Shown: positions 7,639 to 14,596 of the stretch, one piece after another | How positions within the stretch are numbered: position 1 is the stretch's first letter | How the letters are laid out: each line of letters opens with the position of its first letter | NCBI GenBank assembly: GCA_943369575.1 | Contig: CALRNP020000149.1 | Coordinates: forward strand, 1 to 14,596 | Direction of reading: 5' to 3' | From: Azorhizobium sp943369575 | GTDB lineage: Bacteria > Pseudomonadota > Alphaproteobacteria > Rhizobiales > Xanthobacteraceae | DNA length: 14,596 bases | The notes under the pieces: generated by a model | Told to the model about the DNA's origin: nothing | Seen by the model: only the letters and a program-made list of their open reading frames with translations | Database searches by the model: none | Made by a program: the position numbers and the translations under genes

Positions 7639-9648
7639 ATGAACGCGTCACCGATCATCGAACCGAACTTCCTGTTCGGGCGCTTCACGCTTGAAGCGAT
7701 CCCGTACCATGAGCCGATTCTCGTCGCGACCTTCGCCGTGGTGGCGCTGGGCGGCGCTGCCGTCCTGGGCGCGCTGACCTATTTCCGCCTGTGGGGCTAT
7801 CTGTGGCGCGAATGGTTCACCAGCGTCGACCACAAGAAAATCGGCATCATGTACATGGTGCTCGGCGTCATCATGCTGCTGCGCGGCTTCGCCGACGCCA
7901 TCATGATGCGCATCCAGCAGGTGATGGCGTTCGGCGGCAGCGAGGGCTATCTGCCCGCGCACCATTATGACCAGGTCTTCACCGCCCATGGCGTGATCAT
8001 GATCTTCTTCGTCGCCATGCCCATGGTGACCGGCCTGATGAATTTCGTGGTGCCGCTGCAGATCGGCGCCCGCGACGTCTCCTTCCCGTTCCTCAACAAC
8101 TTCTCGTTCTGGATGACGGTGTCCGGCGCGGTGCTGGTGATGACCTCGCTGTTCGTCGGCGAGTTCGCCCAGACCGGCTGGCTGGCCTATCCGCCTTTGT
8201 CCGGCATCGGCTACAGCCCCTATGTGGGCGTGGACTATTACATCTGGGCCTTGCAGATCGCCGGCGTGGGCACACTCCTATCCGGGGTGAACCTCATCTG
8301 CACCATCGTGAAGATGCGCGCGCCTGGCATGACCATGATGCGGATGCCGATCTTCACCTGGACCGCTCTGTGCACCAACGTGCTGATCGTCGCCGCCTTC
8401 CCGATCCTGACCGCGGTGCTGGCCCTGCTGGCGGCCGACCGCTACATCGGCACCAACTTCTTCACGAACGACTTCGGCGGCAACCCGATGATGTACGTGA
8501 ACCTGATCTGGATCTGGGGCCATCCGGAGGTCTACATCCTCATCCTGCCGGCCTTCGGCATCTTCTCGGAGGTGACTTCCACCTTCGCCGGCAAGCGCCT
8601 GTTCGGCTACACTTCCATGGTCTACGCCACGGTGGTGATCACCATCCTGTCCTATCTGGTGTGGCTGCATCACTTCTTCACCATGGGCTCCGGCGCCAGC
8701 GTGAATTCCTTCTTCGGCATCACGACGATGATCATCTCGATCCCGACGGGCGCCAAGATCTTCAACTGGCTGTTCACCATGTACCGGGGGCGCATCCGGT
8801 TCGAACTGCCGATGATGTACACGGTCGCCTTCATGCTGATCTTCGTGATCGGCGGCATGACCGGCGTGCTGCTGGCGGTGCCGCCGGCGGACTTCATCCT
8901 GCACAACTCGCTGTTCCTGATCGCCCACTTCCACAACGTCATCATCGGCGGCGTGCTGTTCGGCATGTTCGCGGGCATCGCCTTCTGGTGGCCCAAGGCG
9001 TTCGGCTTCCGGCTGGATCCGTTCTGGGGCAAGATGTCGTTCTGGTTCTGGGTGGTGGGATTCTTCTTCGCCTTCATGCCGCTCTATGTGCTCGGCCTGA
9101 TGGGCGTGACCCGCCGCCTGCGGGTGTTCGATGACAGCTCCCTCCAGATCTGGTTCGCCATCGCCGCATTCGGCGCCTTCCTCATCGCTTTGGGCATCGG
9201 CTCGTTCCTGGTCCAGATCGGGGTGAGCATCCTGCGCCGCGACAAGCTGCGCGACCTCACCGGCGATCCGTGGAATGCGCGGACCCTGGAATGGGCCACC
9301 TCCTCGCCGCCGCCGGCCTACAACTTCGCCTTCACGCCGGTGGTGCATGATCTCGATGCCTTCTGGGACATGAAGCAGCGCGGCTATGTGCGGCCGCTGT
9401 CGGGCTTCAAGCCGATCCACATGCCGCGCAACACCGGCACCGGCGTGGTGCTGGCGGGCTTCAGCTTCCTCATCGGCTTCGCGCTGATCTGGTACATCTG
9501 GTGGCTGGCGGGGCTGGGCCTGATCGGCCTGCTCGGCACCGCCATCGCCCACACCTTCAACTATAACCGCGACTTCGACATTCCCGCCGCCGAAGTCTCC
9601 AGCACCGAGGATGCGCGCACCGCCATGCTCGCCCAGGTGAAGCCATGA
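7639..9648 (+). CDS. cyoB: Ubiquinol oxidase subunit I (haem-copper catalytic core)
   Basis: The 669-residue protein is close to E. coli CyoB (663) in length and sequence, with many membrane helices. It oxidises ubiquinol, reduces O2 to water and pumps protons. Quinol-site residues are present: R82, D86, H109 and Q112 (E. coli R71, D75, H98, Q101). Low-spin haem ligands are H117 and H431; the high-spin haem ligand is H429; CuB ligands are H294, H343 and H344, with cross-linking Y298 in GHPEVY. The D-channel D146 and E296 and the K-channel K372 are also there, so it should be an active proton-pumping A-type oxidase. The N-terminus is about 11 residues longer than in E. coli; ATG 7639 is the only nearby ATG, and no clear Shine-Dalgarno precedes it. 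The stop overlaps the cyoC start by 4 nt. Confidence 0.97.
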   Translation: MNASPIIEPNFLFGRFTLEAIPYHEPILVATFAVVALGGAAVLGALTYFRLWGYLWREWFTSVDHKKIGIMYMVLGVIMLLRGFADAIMMRIQQVMAFGGSEGYLPAHHYDQVFTAHGVIMIFFVAMPMVTGLMNFVVPLQIGARDVSFPFLNNFSFWMTVSGAVLVMTSLFVGEFAQTGWLAYPPLSGIGYSPYVGVDYYIWALQIAGVGTLLSGVNLICTIVKMRAPGMTMMRMPIFTWTALCTNVLIVAAFPILTAVLALLAADRYIGTNFFTNDFGGNPMMYVNLIWIWGHPEVYILILPAFGIFSEVTSTFAGKRLFGYTSMVYATVVITILSYLVWLHHFFTMGSGASVNSFFGITTMIISIPTGAKIFNWLFTMYRGRIRFELPMMYTVAFMLIFVIGGMTGVLLAVPPADFILHNSLFLIAHFHNVIIGGVLFGMFAGIAFWWPKAFGFRLDPFWGKMSFWFWVVGFFFAFMPLYVLGLMGVTRRLRVFDDSSLQIWFAIAAFGAFLIALGIGSFLVQIGVSILRRDKLRDLTGDPWNARTLEWATSSPPPAYNFAFTPVVHDLDAFWDMKQRGYVRPLSGFKPIHMPRNTGTGVVLAGFSFLIGFALIWYIWWLAGLGLIGLLGTAIAHTFNYNRDFDIPAAEVSSTEDARTAMLAQVKP

Positions 9649-10292
9649 GCGCAGCAGTTGACGTCATGAGCGCCTCCGCCTCCCACACCGACGCGGCGCC
9701 CGTCTTCTACGAAGTGGACGAGCACCCGCATCCGGAAGGCCACAGCACCTCGCTGGGCTTCTGGATCTATCTGATGAGCGATTGCCTCATCTTCGCGGCC
9801 CTGTTCGCGGTCTACGGCGTGCTCGGTGGCAGCTATGCCGCCGGCCCCGGCCCGCACGAATTGTTCGACCTGAAGCTGGTGGCGCTCAACACCGCCATGC
9901 TGCTGTTCTCCTCCATCACCTATGGCTTTGCCATGCTGACCATGGAGAAGGACCGGGTGGCCATCACCCTGGTATGGCTCGCCATCACCGGCCTGTTCGG
10001 CCTCGCCTTCCTGGGCATCGAGCTTTACGAGTTCCACCATTTGATCCACGAAGGCGCCACGCCGCAGCGCAGCGCCTTCCTCTCGGCCTTCTTCACCCTG
10101 GTTGGCACCCACGGCCTGCACGTCACCTTCGGCCTGATCTGGCTGACCACGCTGATGGTGCAGGTGGCGCGGCGCGGCCTCATCACCGCCAACAAGCGCC
10201 GGCTGATGTGCCTGAGCATGTTCTGGCATTTCCTCGACGTGATCTGGATCGGCGTCTTCACCTTTGTCTATCTGATGGGAATGGTGCGATGA
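9645..10292 (+). CDS. cyoC: Ubiquinol oxidase subunit III
   Basis: The 215-residue protein has five predicted membrane helices and family motifs LGFWIYLMSDCLIFAALF, LGIELYEFHHLI, GTHGLHVTFGLIW and FWHFLDVIWIGVFTFVYL. Subunit III stabilises the oxidase core in the inner membrane and helps sustain proton pumping. ATG 9645 overlaps the cyoB stop as ATGA, with AGGTG a few bases upstream as ribosome binding site. A second in-frame ATG seven codons in (MSASAS) is a less likely start. The N-terminal 20 or so residues are hydrophilic and poorly conserved, as in homologues. It overlaps cyoD by 4 nt. Confidence 0.95.
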   Translation: MSAAVDVMSASASHTDAAPVFYEVDEHPHPEGHSTSLGFWIYLMSDCLIFAALFAVYGVLGGSYAAGPGPHELFDLKLVALNTAMLLFSSITYGFAMLTMEKDRVAITLVWLAITGLFGLAFLGIELYEFHHLIHEGATPQRSAFLSAFFTLVGTHGLHVTFGLIWLTTLMVQVARRGLITANKRRLMCLSMFWHFLDVIWIGVFTFVYLMGMVR

Positions 10293-10672
10293 GCGCGCAC
10301 GAGACGTTGGCACCCCAGGGCCACCACGACAGCCACGACGCCGCGCCCCACGGCTCGCTGCGCAGCTATATGATCGGGTTCGTGCTGTCGGTCATCCTCA
10401 CCGGCATTCCGTTCTGGCTGGTGATGACCGGGGCGCTGGGCAATGCCACCGCCACCGCGTTCGCCATCATGGGCTTCGCGGTGGTGCAGATCGTCGTGCA
10501 CATGGTCTTCTTCCTGCACATGAATTTCCGCTCGGAAGGCGGCTGGACCATGCTGGCGCTGGGCTTCACCCTGATCCTGGTGGTGATCACCCTCGCAGGC
10601 TCGCTGTGGGTGATGTACCACATGAACACCAACATGATGCCCAGCATGCAGGACATGAGACAGATGCCGTGA
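10289..10672 (+). CDS. cyoD: Ubiquinol oxidase subunit IV
   Basis: The 127-residue protein has three membrane helices: from LRSYMIGFVLSVILTGIPFW, ATAFAIMGFAVVQIVVHMVF and WTMLALGFTLILVVITLAG. The VQIVVHMVFFLHM motif is typical of CyoD/QoxD. It is a small accessory subunit that assists CuB or haem assembly in the oxidase complex. The N-terminus is His-rich and the C-terminal tail Met-rich (MMPSMQDMRQMP), a composition seen in CyoD relatives. The frame is open far upstream inside cyoC, but ATG 10289 overlaps the cyoC stop (ATGA) and matches family length. The stop overlaps the GTG of the SURF1 gene. Confidence 0.95.
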   Translation: MSAHETLAPQGHHDSHDAAPHGSLRSYMIGFVLSVILTGIPFWLVMTGALGNATATAFAIMGFAVVQIVVHMVFFLHMNFRSEGGWTMLALGFTLILVVITLAGSLWVMYHMNTNMMPSMQDMRQMP

Positions 10673-11427
10673 CGCCGCCGCTTGGGGCGGCCGTGGCTCC
10701 GGCACCGCCGGAGCCCGCGCCCGCGTCCCCCAAGCGCCGCTGGCTGCTGGCGCTCTGCCTTCTGGGCATCGTGCTGTTTTCGTGTCTCGGTGTCTGGCAG
10801 GTGCAGCGCCTGTTCTGGAAGCTGGACCTCATCGCCCTGGTGGACGCCCGCATCCATGCGGACCCGGTGGCACCGCCGACCGCCGCCGCCTTTGCCGCCA
10901 GCGCCGGCGAGATGGAATATCGCCGCGTCGAGCTGAGCGGCCACTTCCTCAATGACCGGGAAACCCTGGTGCAGGCGGTGACCGAGCGCGGCGGCGGCTT
11001 CTGGGTGCTGACGCCGTTCGTGACCGACGCCGGTTTCCCCATCCTGGTCAACCGGGGCTTCGTGCCGCCAGAGAATCGCGCCCCTGACACCCGCCGCGCC
11101 ACCCGCATCGACGGCCCGACCCGTCTTGTGGGCCTGCTGCGGCTGAGCGAGCCCGGCGGCGGCTTCCTGCGCACCAATGACCCGGCCCAGAACCGCTGGT
11201 TTTCACGGGACGTCGCCGCCATTGCCGCCGCACGCGGGCTGGAGGGCATGCCGACCTATTTCGTCGATGCCGAACGCAGCGCCGACGCGTCCGCGCTTCC
11301 GGTCGGGGGACTGACCGTGATCCGCTTTGCCAACAACCATCTGGTCTATGCGCTCACCTGGTTCGCCCTTGCGGGCATGAGCCTTGCGGCGACCGTCTTC
11401 GTCTGGCGCCAGCGGGGCGGTGGGTGA
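10669..11427 (+). CDS. SURF1 family haem-insertion/assembly factor for the quinol oxidase
   Basis: The 252-residue protein has the SURF1 layout: a Pro/Ala-rich N-terminus, a first membrane helix (about 25-45) followed by LGVWQVQRLFWK, a periplasmic domain with ILVNRGFVP, and a second helix with FANNHLVYALTWFALAG (His at 224). In Paracoccus denitrificans two SURF1 proteins serve the cytochrome c and quinol oxidases separately and bind haem a; the position at the end of cyoABCD marks this as the quinol oxidase type (Surf1q-like). I choose GTG 10669, which overlaps the cyoD stop as GTGA, like the other junctions of the operon. An ATG at 10606 would read 21 residues through the cyoD tail and is unlikely. 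It is the last gene of the operon, convergent with the photolyase 41 bp away. Confidence 0.9.
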   Translation: MTPPLGAAVAPAPPEPAPASPKRRWLLALCLLGIVLFSCLGVWQVQRLFWKLDLIALVDARIHADPVAPPTAAAFAASAGEMEYRRVELSGHFLNDRETLVQAVTERGGGFWVLTPFVTDAGFPILVNRGFVPPENRAPDTRRATRIDGPTRLVGLLRLSEPGGGFLRTNDPAQNRWFSRDVAAIAAARGLEGMPTYFVDAERSADASALPVGGLTVIRFANNHLVYALTWFALAGMSLAATVFVWRQRGGG

Positions 11428-11468
11428 GGAGAGGGCAGGGCCGGCCGCCCCCTTCCCGTGTTGAGCGC

Positions 11469-13016
11469 TTACGCATCAAGCTGGGCGAGGAAGGTGGTCG
11501 CGGAGCGCACGATCTCCGCCCGCTGCTCGTCCGGCATCTTGGCGAGGAGGCGATAGGGCATGACCATGCGCGGGTTGCGCGCCAGCACCGCCGCGTTCTC
11601 GATCATGAAGTTCCAATAGAGATAATTGAACGGGCAGGCCTTCGGCCCCAGCTTCTGCTTGGGATCGAAGCGGCACCCGCCGCAATAGTCGGACATGCGC
11701 TGGATATAGGCGCCGGAGGCGGCATAGGGCTTGGAGCCCAGGCGGCCGCCATCGGCATGCATCACCATGCCATGCACATTGGGCAGTTCCACCCACTCGA
11801 AGGCATCCACATAGACCGCCAGATACCAGGCCTCGATCTGCGCCGGCGCCACACCGGCCAGCAGCGCGAAATTGCCGGTGACCATCAGGCGCTGGATGTG
11901 ATGGGCATACCCATGGCGGCGGGTGGTGCCGATGCACTGCGCCATGCAGCGCATGTCGGTGCGCCCGCTCCAATACATCGCCGGCAGATCGCGGCCGGCC
12001 TTGAGATGGTTGGTTTCGGCATAGGCGGGCATCTGCGTCCAATAGATGCCGCGCACGAATTCCCGCCAGCCGAGGATCTGGCGAATTAAGCCCTCCACCG
12101 CGTTCAGCGGCGCCGCTCCGGCCTTATAGGCCGCCTCGGCGCGGGCGCAGACCTCGCGGGCGGTGAGCAGGCCACAGTTCAGGTAAGGCGAGATGAGGCC
12201 GTGGAACAGGAAATCCGCATCCTCGTTCATGACGTCCTGCGCCTTCATGGCGTCCTGATAATCGCCGAAGCTGGGCAGGCAATCGGCGATGAAATGCTCC
12301 AGCGCCGCCAGCGCATCGGGACGGGTCACCGCCCAACCAAACGGCTCCAGATCGCCGAAGTGGTCAGCGAAGCGGTCGGCCACCAGCTCCAGCACTTCGC
12401 GCGTGACCGCATCCGGCGGAAAGCGGCGGCGGGGCGGAAAGGCCATGCCGCGCGGCAGCGCCTTGCGGTTGTCGCTGTCGAAATTCCATTGCCCGCCCTC
12501 GGGCGCGTCCCCATCCATGAGAAGGCCGGTGCGGCGGCGCATCTCGCGATAGAAATACTCCATCCGCCCGGTCTTGCGCGCCCGCGCCAACGCCGCGAAC
12601 TCCGACGGCGTGCAGAAGAAGCGGTCGTCGTCCCGGATCACCACCGGAACCTCCAGCGCATCGCCCCAGCCGCGCATCATCTCCCACACCCGCCACTCGC
12701 CGGGCGCGGTGACGATGACCGAGGCCGGCCGGTGACGGGCGAAGGCCCGCGCCAGCTCGGTGGAGAAGCTGTGGGTGTTGGCGGGATCGTCCAGCCGGAC
12801 ATAATCCACGCGGATGCCCTCCACCCGCAGCGTCTCGGCGAAATGGCGCATGGCGGAGAGCAGAAAGGCGATCTTCTGCTGATGGTGGGGCACATAGCGC
12901 GCCTCCTCCGCCACCTCGACCATCAGCACGACATCGCGGGCCGGATCGATGTCCGCCAGAGACGTCAGGGTGCGTGTCAACTGGTCGCCGAGAATGAAGC
13001 GCAGCTGGCCGGTCAT
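11469..13016 (-). CDS. phrB: FeS-type cryptochrome/(6-4) photolyase family protein
   Basis: The 515-residue protein closely follows Agrobacterium PhrB (507 aa), the prototype iron-sulfur bacterial cryptochrome/photolyase. It begins LRFILGDQLT; the antenna-binding N-terminal domain is followed by the helical FAD domain (GGAPLNAVEG-like AAPLNAVEGLIRQILGWREF). The four cluster Cys are present at 357, 445, 448 and 461, a uniform offset of 7 from PhrB. H372/H373 in YAHHIQRL and W349, W397 and Y398 match PhrB active-site and electron-transfer residues as I recall them. It should repair UV (6-4) photoproducts using light and reduced FAD, though a photoreceptor role is possible. ATG 13016 overlaps the stop of the DUF2256 gene (ATGA) and is preceded by GGAGG 10 nt upstream. 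The frame continues to 13103, but that stretch is shadow of the upstream gene. Confidence 0.93.
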   Translation of the reverse strand: MTGQLRFILGDQLTRTLTSLADIDPARDVVLMVEVAEEARYVPHHQQKIAFLLSAMRHFAETLRVEGIRVDYVRLDDPANTHSFSTELARAFARHRPASVIVTAPGEWRVWEMMRGWGDALEVPVVIRDDDRFFCTPSEFAALARARKTGRMEYFYREMRRRTGLLMDGDAPEGGQWNFDSDNRKALPRGMAFPPRRRFPPDAVTREVLELVADRFADHFGDLEPFGWAVTRPDALAALEHFIADCLPSFGDYQDAMKAQDVMNEDADFLFHGLISPYLNCGLLTAREVCARAEAAYKAGAAPLNAVEGLIRQILGWREFVRGIYWTQMPAYAETNHLKAGRDLPAMYWSGRTDMRCMAQCIGTTRRHGYAHHIQRLMVTGNFALLAGVAPAQIEAWYLAVYVDAFEWVELPNVHGMVMHADGGRLGSKPYAASGAYIQRMSDYCGGCRFDPKQKLGPKACPFNYLYWNFMIENAAVLARNPRMVMPYRLLAKMPDEQRAEIVRSATTFLAQLDA

Positions 13017-13183
13017 GGCCGGGCGACCTCCAGGAGCTGTGCCCCGCCTTGGGTGCGGCAGCGCTCCGAGCAATAGATCACCCGCTCCCAATCGCGCGCC
13101 CACTTCTTGCGCCAGATGAAGGGCAGGGCGCAGACCGGGCAGGTCTTCTGCGGCAGATCGGACGGCTTGCGCATCTTCGGCAT
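13013..13183 (-). CDS. DUF2256 small four-cysteine protein
   Basis: This 56-residue reading frame sits between the DCC gene and the photolyase. It starts MPKMRKPSDLPQKTCPVC and contains PFIWRKKWARDWERVIYC followed by SERCR. C15/C18 (CPVC) and C38/C42 (CSERC) could bind a zinc ion, and the WRKKW...W..V.YCS.RC pattern is that of DUF2256. Members are often found next to, and reportedly sometimes fused to, cryptochrome/photolyase genes; no biochemical role is established to my knowledge. AGGAAG lies 11 nt before the ATG; a second ATG three codons in (MRKPSD) is possible. It overlaps the photolyase start by 4 nt and follows the DCC stop after 16 nt, so co-expression with both is very likely. Confidence 0.88.
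   Translation of the reverse strand: MPKMRKPSDLPQKTCPVCALPFIWRKKWARDWERVIYCSERCRTQGGAQLLEVARP
13027..13031 (-). promoter_or_regulatory. Ribosome binding site of the photolyase gene
   Basis: GGAGG on the - strand lies 10 nt before ATG 13016, inside the last codons of the DUF2256 gene. It fixes the photolyase start and rules out the longer in-frame start at 13103. It also means the photolyase can be translated partly independently of coupling to the overlapping upstream gene. Confidence 0.7.
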
Positions 13184-13199
13184 GGGATGGGCGGCTTCC

Positions 13200-13556
13200 T
13201 CAGGCCTGTTCGATGCGGCGCATGAACACCTGCAGGCGTGGGCGGATGCGCAGGAAGCTCACATACATCCGCTCCAGCGCCGCCAGCACCCACGGCCGGC
13301 GCGCGGCAAGGCCCAGCGGGCGCAACAGCGGGATCTGCCGCCACATGGCGGCGAAGGCGGCGGCGCCGGAGAGCAGCACGCCGTCCTCGCTGGCATGGAG
13401 GCGCGCCAGCATGGCACTGCGGTCCACGGGGCAGGCCGCCGCGCCATCCAGATCGACAAAGTTGATCCGCCCGCCGCGATCGAGGCGGCGCATCAGCGCG
13501 ATCTCGCGCCGGCAGAGCGGGCATTGGGAATCATACCAGACCGTGACCGCGCTCAT
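13200..13556 (-). CDS. DCC family (DUF393) thiol-disulfide oxidoreductase-like protein
   Basis: The 118-residue protein begins VTVWYDSQCPLCRREI, the YDxxCPLC signature of the DCC/DUF393 family, with C12 and C15 forming a thioredoxin-like CxxC pair. A third Cys (C42) occurs in AAACPVD. The length fits the family. DCC proteins are predicted thiol-disulfide oxidoreductases, but substrates are mostly unknown. There is no signal peptide, so it is probably cytoplasmic. ATG 13556 overlaps the stop of the FAD oxidoreductase gene (ATGA); the frame extends 26 codons further upstream but with low-complexity Gly/Arg sequence typical of a shadow. It is third in the visible photolyase operon, which suggests a redox function alongside it; that is inference. 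Confidence 0.88.
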   Translation of the reverse strand: MSAVTVWYDSQCPLCRREIALMRRLDRGGRINFVDLDGAAACPVDRSAMLARLHASEDGVLLSGAAAFAAMWRQIPLLRPLGLAARRPWVLAALERMYVSFLRIRPRLQVFMRRIEQA

Positions 13557-14530
13557 GACCTTGCCCCGCCGATGCGCGCCGCCAGATCCAGCGCTGCCAG
13601 GCATACCTCTTCCACCCGGCTCGTCGCCGCCCAATCGCCGGTGGCGGCCAAGGTGCCGCTTGGGGCCAGCCAGGGGCCGGGCCGGGCGCCGCCTTTGACC
13701 AGAGCGGAGCGCCAGCGATGGGCCTTCACCACCATGGGCCCGCCGATCTCCACCGGCAGCGCCGCACGCAGATGGGCGAGCAGAATCGGCGCCAGTTCTT
13801 CTGCCGGAGTGCCGTCATGCTCCCGCGACCACGGGCTTCTGGTATGGGCCACCAAAGCCGTGACCTCGGACGCCCGGCCCGGCTTGGTGCTGTCGATGGC
13901 GATCCAGCGCAGCGGCCCGTCTTGGACGCGCGCCGCGATCCAGGGCGCGTTCCACGGCCTGTCCCAAGCCACCATCAGCGCGTGGCGCGGCTTCATGCGG
14001 GCCGTGGGCAGCACCGCCCCGTCGGCGGCGGCGCGGAACAGCAGCTCCGTCTGATGGGTGGGCGCGGTGGAGACCACGAGATCGAAGGTGCCGAGCGCCT
14101 CGCCGGTCACGCTTGCCAGGGCAAAAGGCGCGGTGCCCGCCAGCGGCGCGACATCAATGCCGGTGCGCACATCCAGCCCCTGCGCCAGATGCGCCGCTAG
14201 CGCATTCATGCCCGGCACGCCGACATAGCGACGCTCATGCTCCACGCGCGGGCCGAGCACGCGCCCGCCTGCCAGCGTGACGACGGTGCCGGACCATTCG
14301 GCGACGACGCCCGCCGTCTGCAGCGCCGCCAGCCAGGCCGCGAAGGCCGGCGTGCGCACGGTGAAGCTGCCGGCCCCATGGTCGAAGGCGAACGGCCGCT
14401 CGCGCCGGGTCGCCATGCGTCCGCCCACGCCGCGGGCCTTCTCGAACACCGTCACCGCCGCCCGCGTGCGCAGAGCGTGGGCAAGGGTCAGGCCGCCGAT
14501 GCCGGCGCCGATGATGGCGATGCGCTTCAT
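13553..14530 (-). CDS. NAD(P)/FAD-dependent oxidoreductase (COG3380, renalase-like)
   Basis: The 325-residue protein starts KRIAIIGAGIGGLTLAHAL, a Rossmann dinucleotide-binding motif (G8, G10, G13) with acidic E30 ending the second strand, followed by KARGVGGRMATRR and FDHGAGSFTV, the amine oxidase/renalase-type FAD motifs. Near the C-terminus, LAATGDWAATSRVEEV is the second FAD-contacting GD motif. Length and motifs match COG3380 predicted NAD/FAD-dependent oxidoreductases, whose substrate is not known. It is probably cytoplasmic. It overlaps the upstream gene's stop and the downstream DCC gene by 4 nt each, so it belongs to the photolyase operon. It might supply or handle flavin or reducing equivalents for a light-stress response, but nothing in the sequence proves this. 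Confidence 0.9.
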   Translation of the reverse strand: MKRIAIIGAGIGGLTLAHALRTRAAVTVFEKARGVGGRMATRRERPFAFDHGAGSFTVRTPAFAAWLAALQTAGVVAEWSGTVVTLAGGRVLGPRVEHERRYVGVPGMNALAAHLAQGLDVRTGIDVAPLAGTAPFALASVTGEALGTFDLVVSTAPTHQTELLFRAAADGAVLPTARMKPRHALMVAWDRPWNAPWIAARVQDGPLRWIAIDSTKPGRASEVTALVAHTRSPWSREHDGTPAEELAPILLAHLRAALPVEIGGPMVVKAHRWRSALVKGGARPGPWLAPSGTLAATGDWAATSRVEEVCLAALDLAARIGGARS

Positions 14531-14596
14531 GCCGCCACCGCCAAGCCGACGCAGGCACTCGCCACCACCAGGGTGAGGACGCAGCGCAGCTGCCAG
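14527..14596 (-). CDS. C-terminal end of a membrane protein (5' truncated by window edge)
   Basis: Only the last 22 codons are visible: WQLRCVLTLVVASACVGLAVAA and stop, a hydrophobic segment consistent with a final membrane helix. Its TGA overlaps the ATG of the FAD oxidoreductase (ATGA), as at the other junctions of this operon, which is the main reason to call it a gene. Photolyase operons in proteobacteria often contain small membrane proteins such as DUF2878 members, but too little is visible to assign a family. Confidence 0.55.
   Translation of the reverse strand, partial: WQLRCVLTLVVASACVGLAVAA

Noticed and set aside
8278..9552. Open frame on the - strand opposite cyoB (424 aa)
   Set aside because: It is His/Asp/Glu-rich antisense sequence with no recognisable domain, while cyoB on the other strand is certain.
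9782..10288. Upstream extension of the cyoD reading frame through cyoC
   Set aside because: It reads low-complexity Arg/His/Pro sequence out of frame with cyoC; the ATG at 10289 gives the normal CyoD length.
11433..11450. GC-rich imperfect stem between the SURF1 and photolyase genes
   Set aside because: The pairing is short and bulged, with no T-run on either side; it could be chance in GC-rich DNA, so no terminator is called.
12201..13076. Open frame on the + strand opposite the photolyase (291 aa)
   Set aside because: Antisense shadow; the photolyase reading is supported by all catalytic and cluster residues.

Overview
This window is GC-rich and tightly packed with genes, and it looks like the chromosome of an alphaproteobacterium, probably of the Hyphomicrobiales. 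The grounds are the cytochrome bo3-type quinol oxidase operon ending in a SURF1 gene, a CyoA with a long C-terminal extension, an Agrobacterium PhrB-like iron-sulfur photolyase, and the codon usage. No name can be fixed without a database search. I see no tRNA, rRNA, CRISPR array, insertion sequence or integrase, and no stretch longer than about 300 bases lacks a gene.

Region 1 (1-4752, + strand) is the 3' part of a very large autotransporter gene whose start lies off the window. It has a glycine-rich passenger with a basic 60-residue (180-nt) repeat, a beta-helix-like connector and a C-terminal outer-membrane beta-barrel ending in Phe. Length variation between repeats falls at one slot, and one insert there is a lysine-rich 118-residue segment quite unlike the rest. 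A perfect 16-bp hairpin separates this gene from the convergent gene that follows.

Region 2 (4912-11427) is centred on respiration. An MHS-type major facilitator transporter (- strand) is divergent from cyoABCD-surf1 (+ strand), which encodes a haem-copper ubiquinol oxidase (CyoA lipoprotein, CyoB catalytic core, CyoC, CyoD) and a SURF1 haem-insertion factor. cyoB/cyoC, cyoC/cyoD and cyoD/surf1 overlap by 4 nt each, so they are probably translationally coupled. No cyoE (haem O synthase) gene is present in the cluster. The shared intergenic region holds candidate promoters in both directions and a sequence resembling a RegA/ActR/RegR redox-regulator box.

Region 3 (11469-14596, - strand) is a compact operon read right to left: a membrane-protein C-terminus (partial), an FAD-dependent oxidoreductase (COG3380/renalase-like), a DCC-family (DUF393) thiol-disulfide protein, a 56-residue four-cysteine DUF2256 protein, and an FeS-type (6-4) photolyase/cryptochrome. 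Three of the four junctions are 4-nt ATGA overlaps. This links a light- or oxidative-damage repair enzyme to several poorly characterised redox or metal-binding proteins. It is the part of the window most likely to hide undescribed biology, although the individual families are known.
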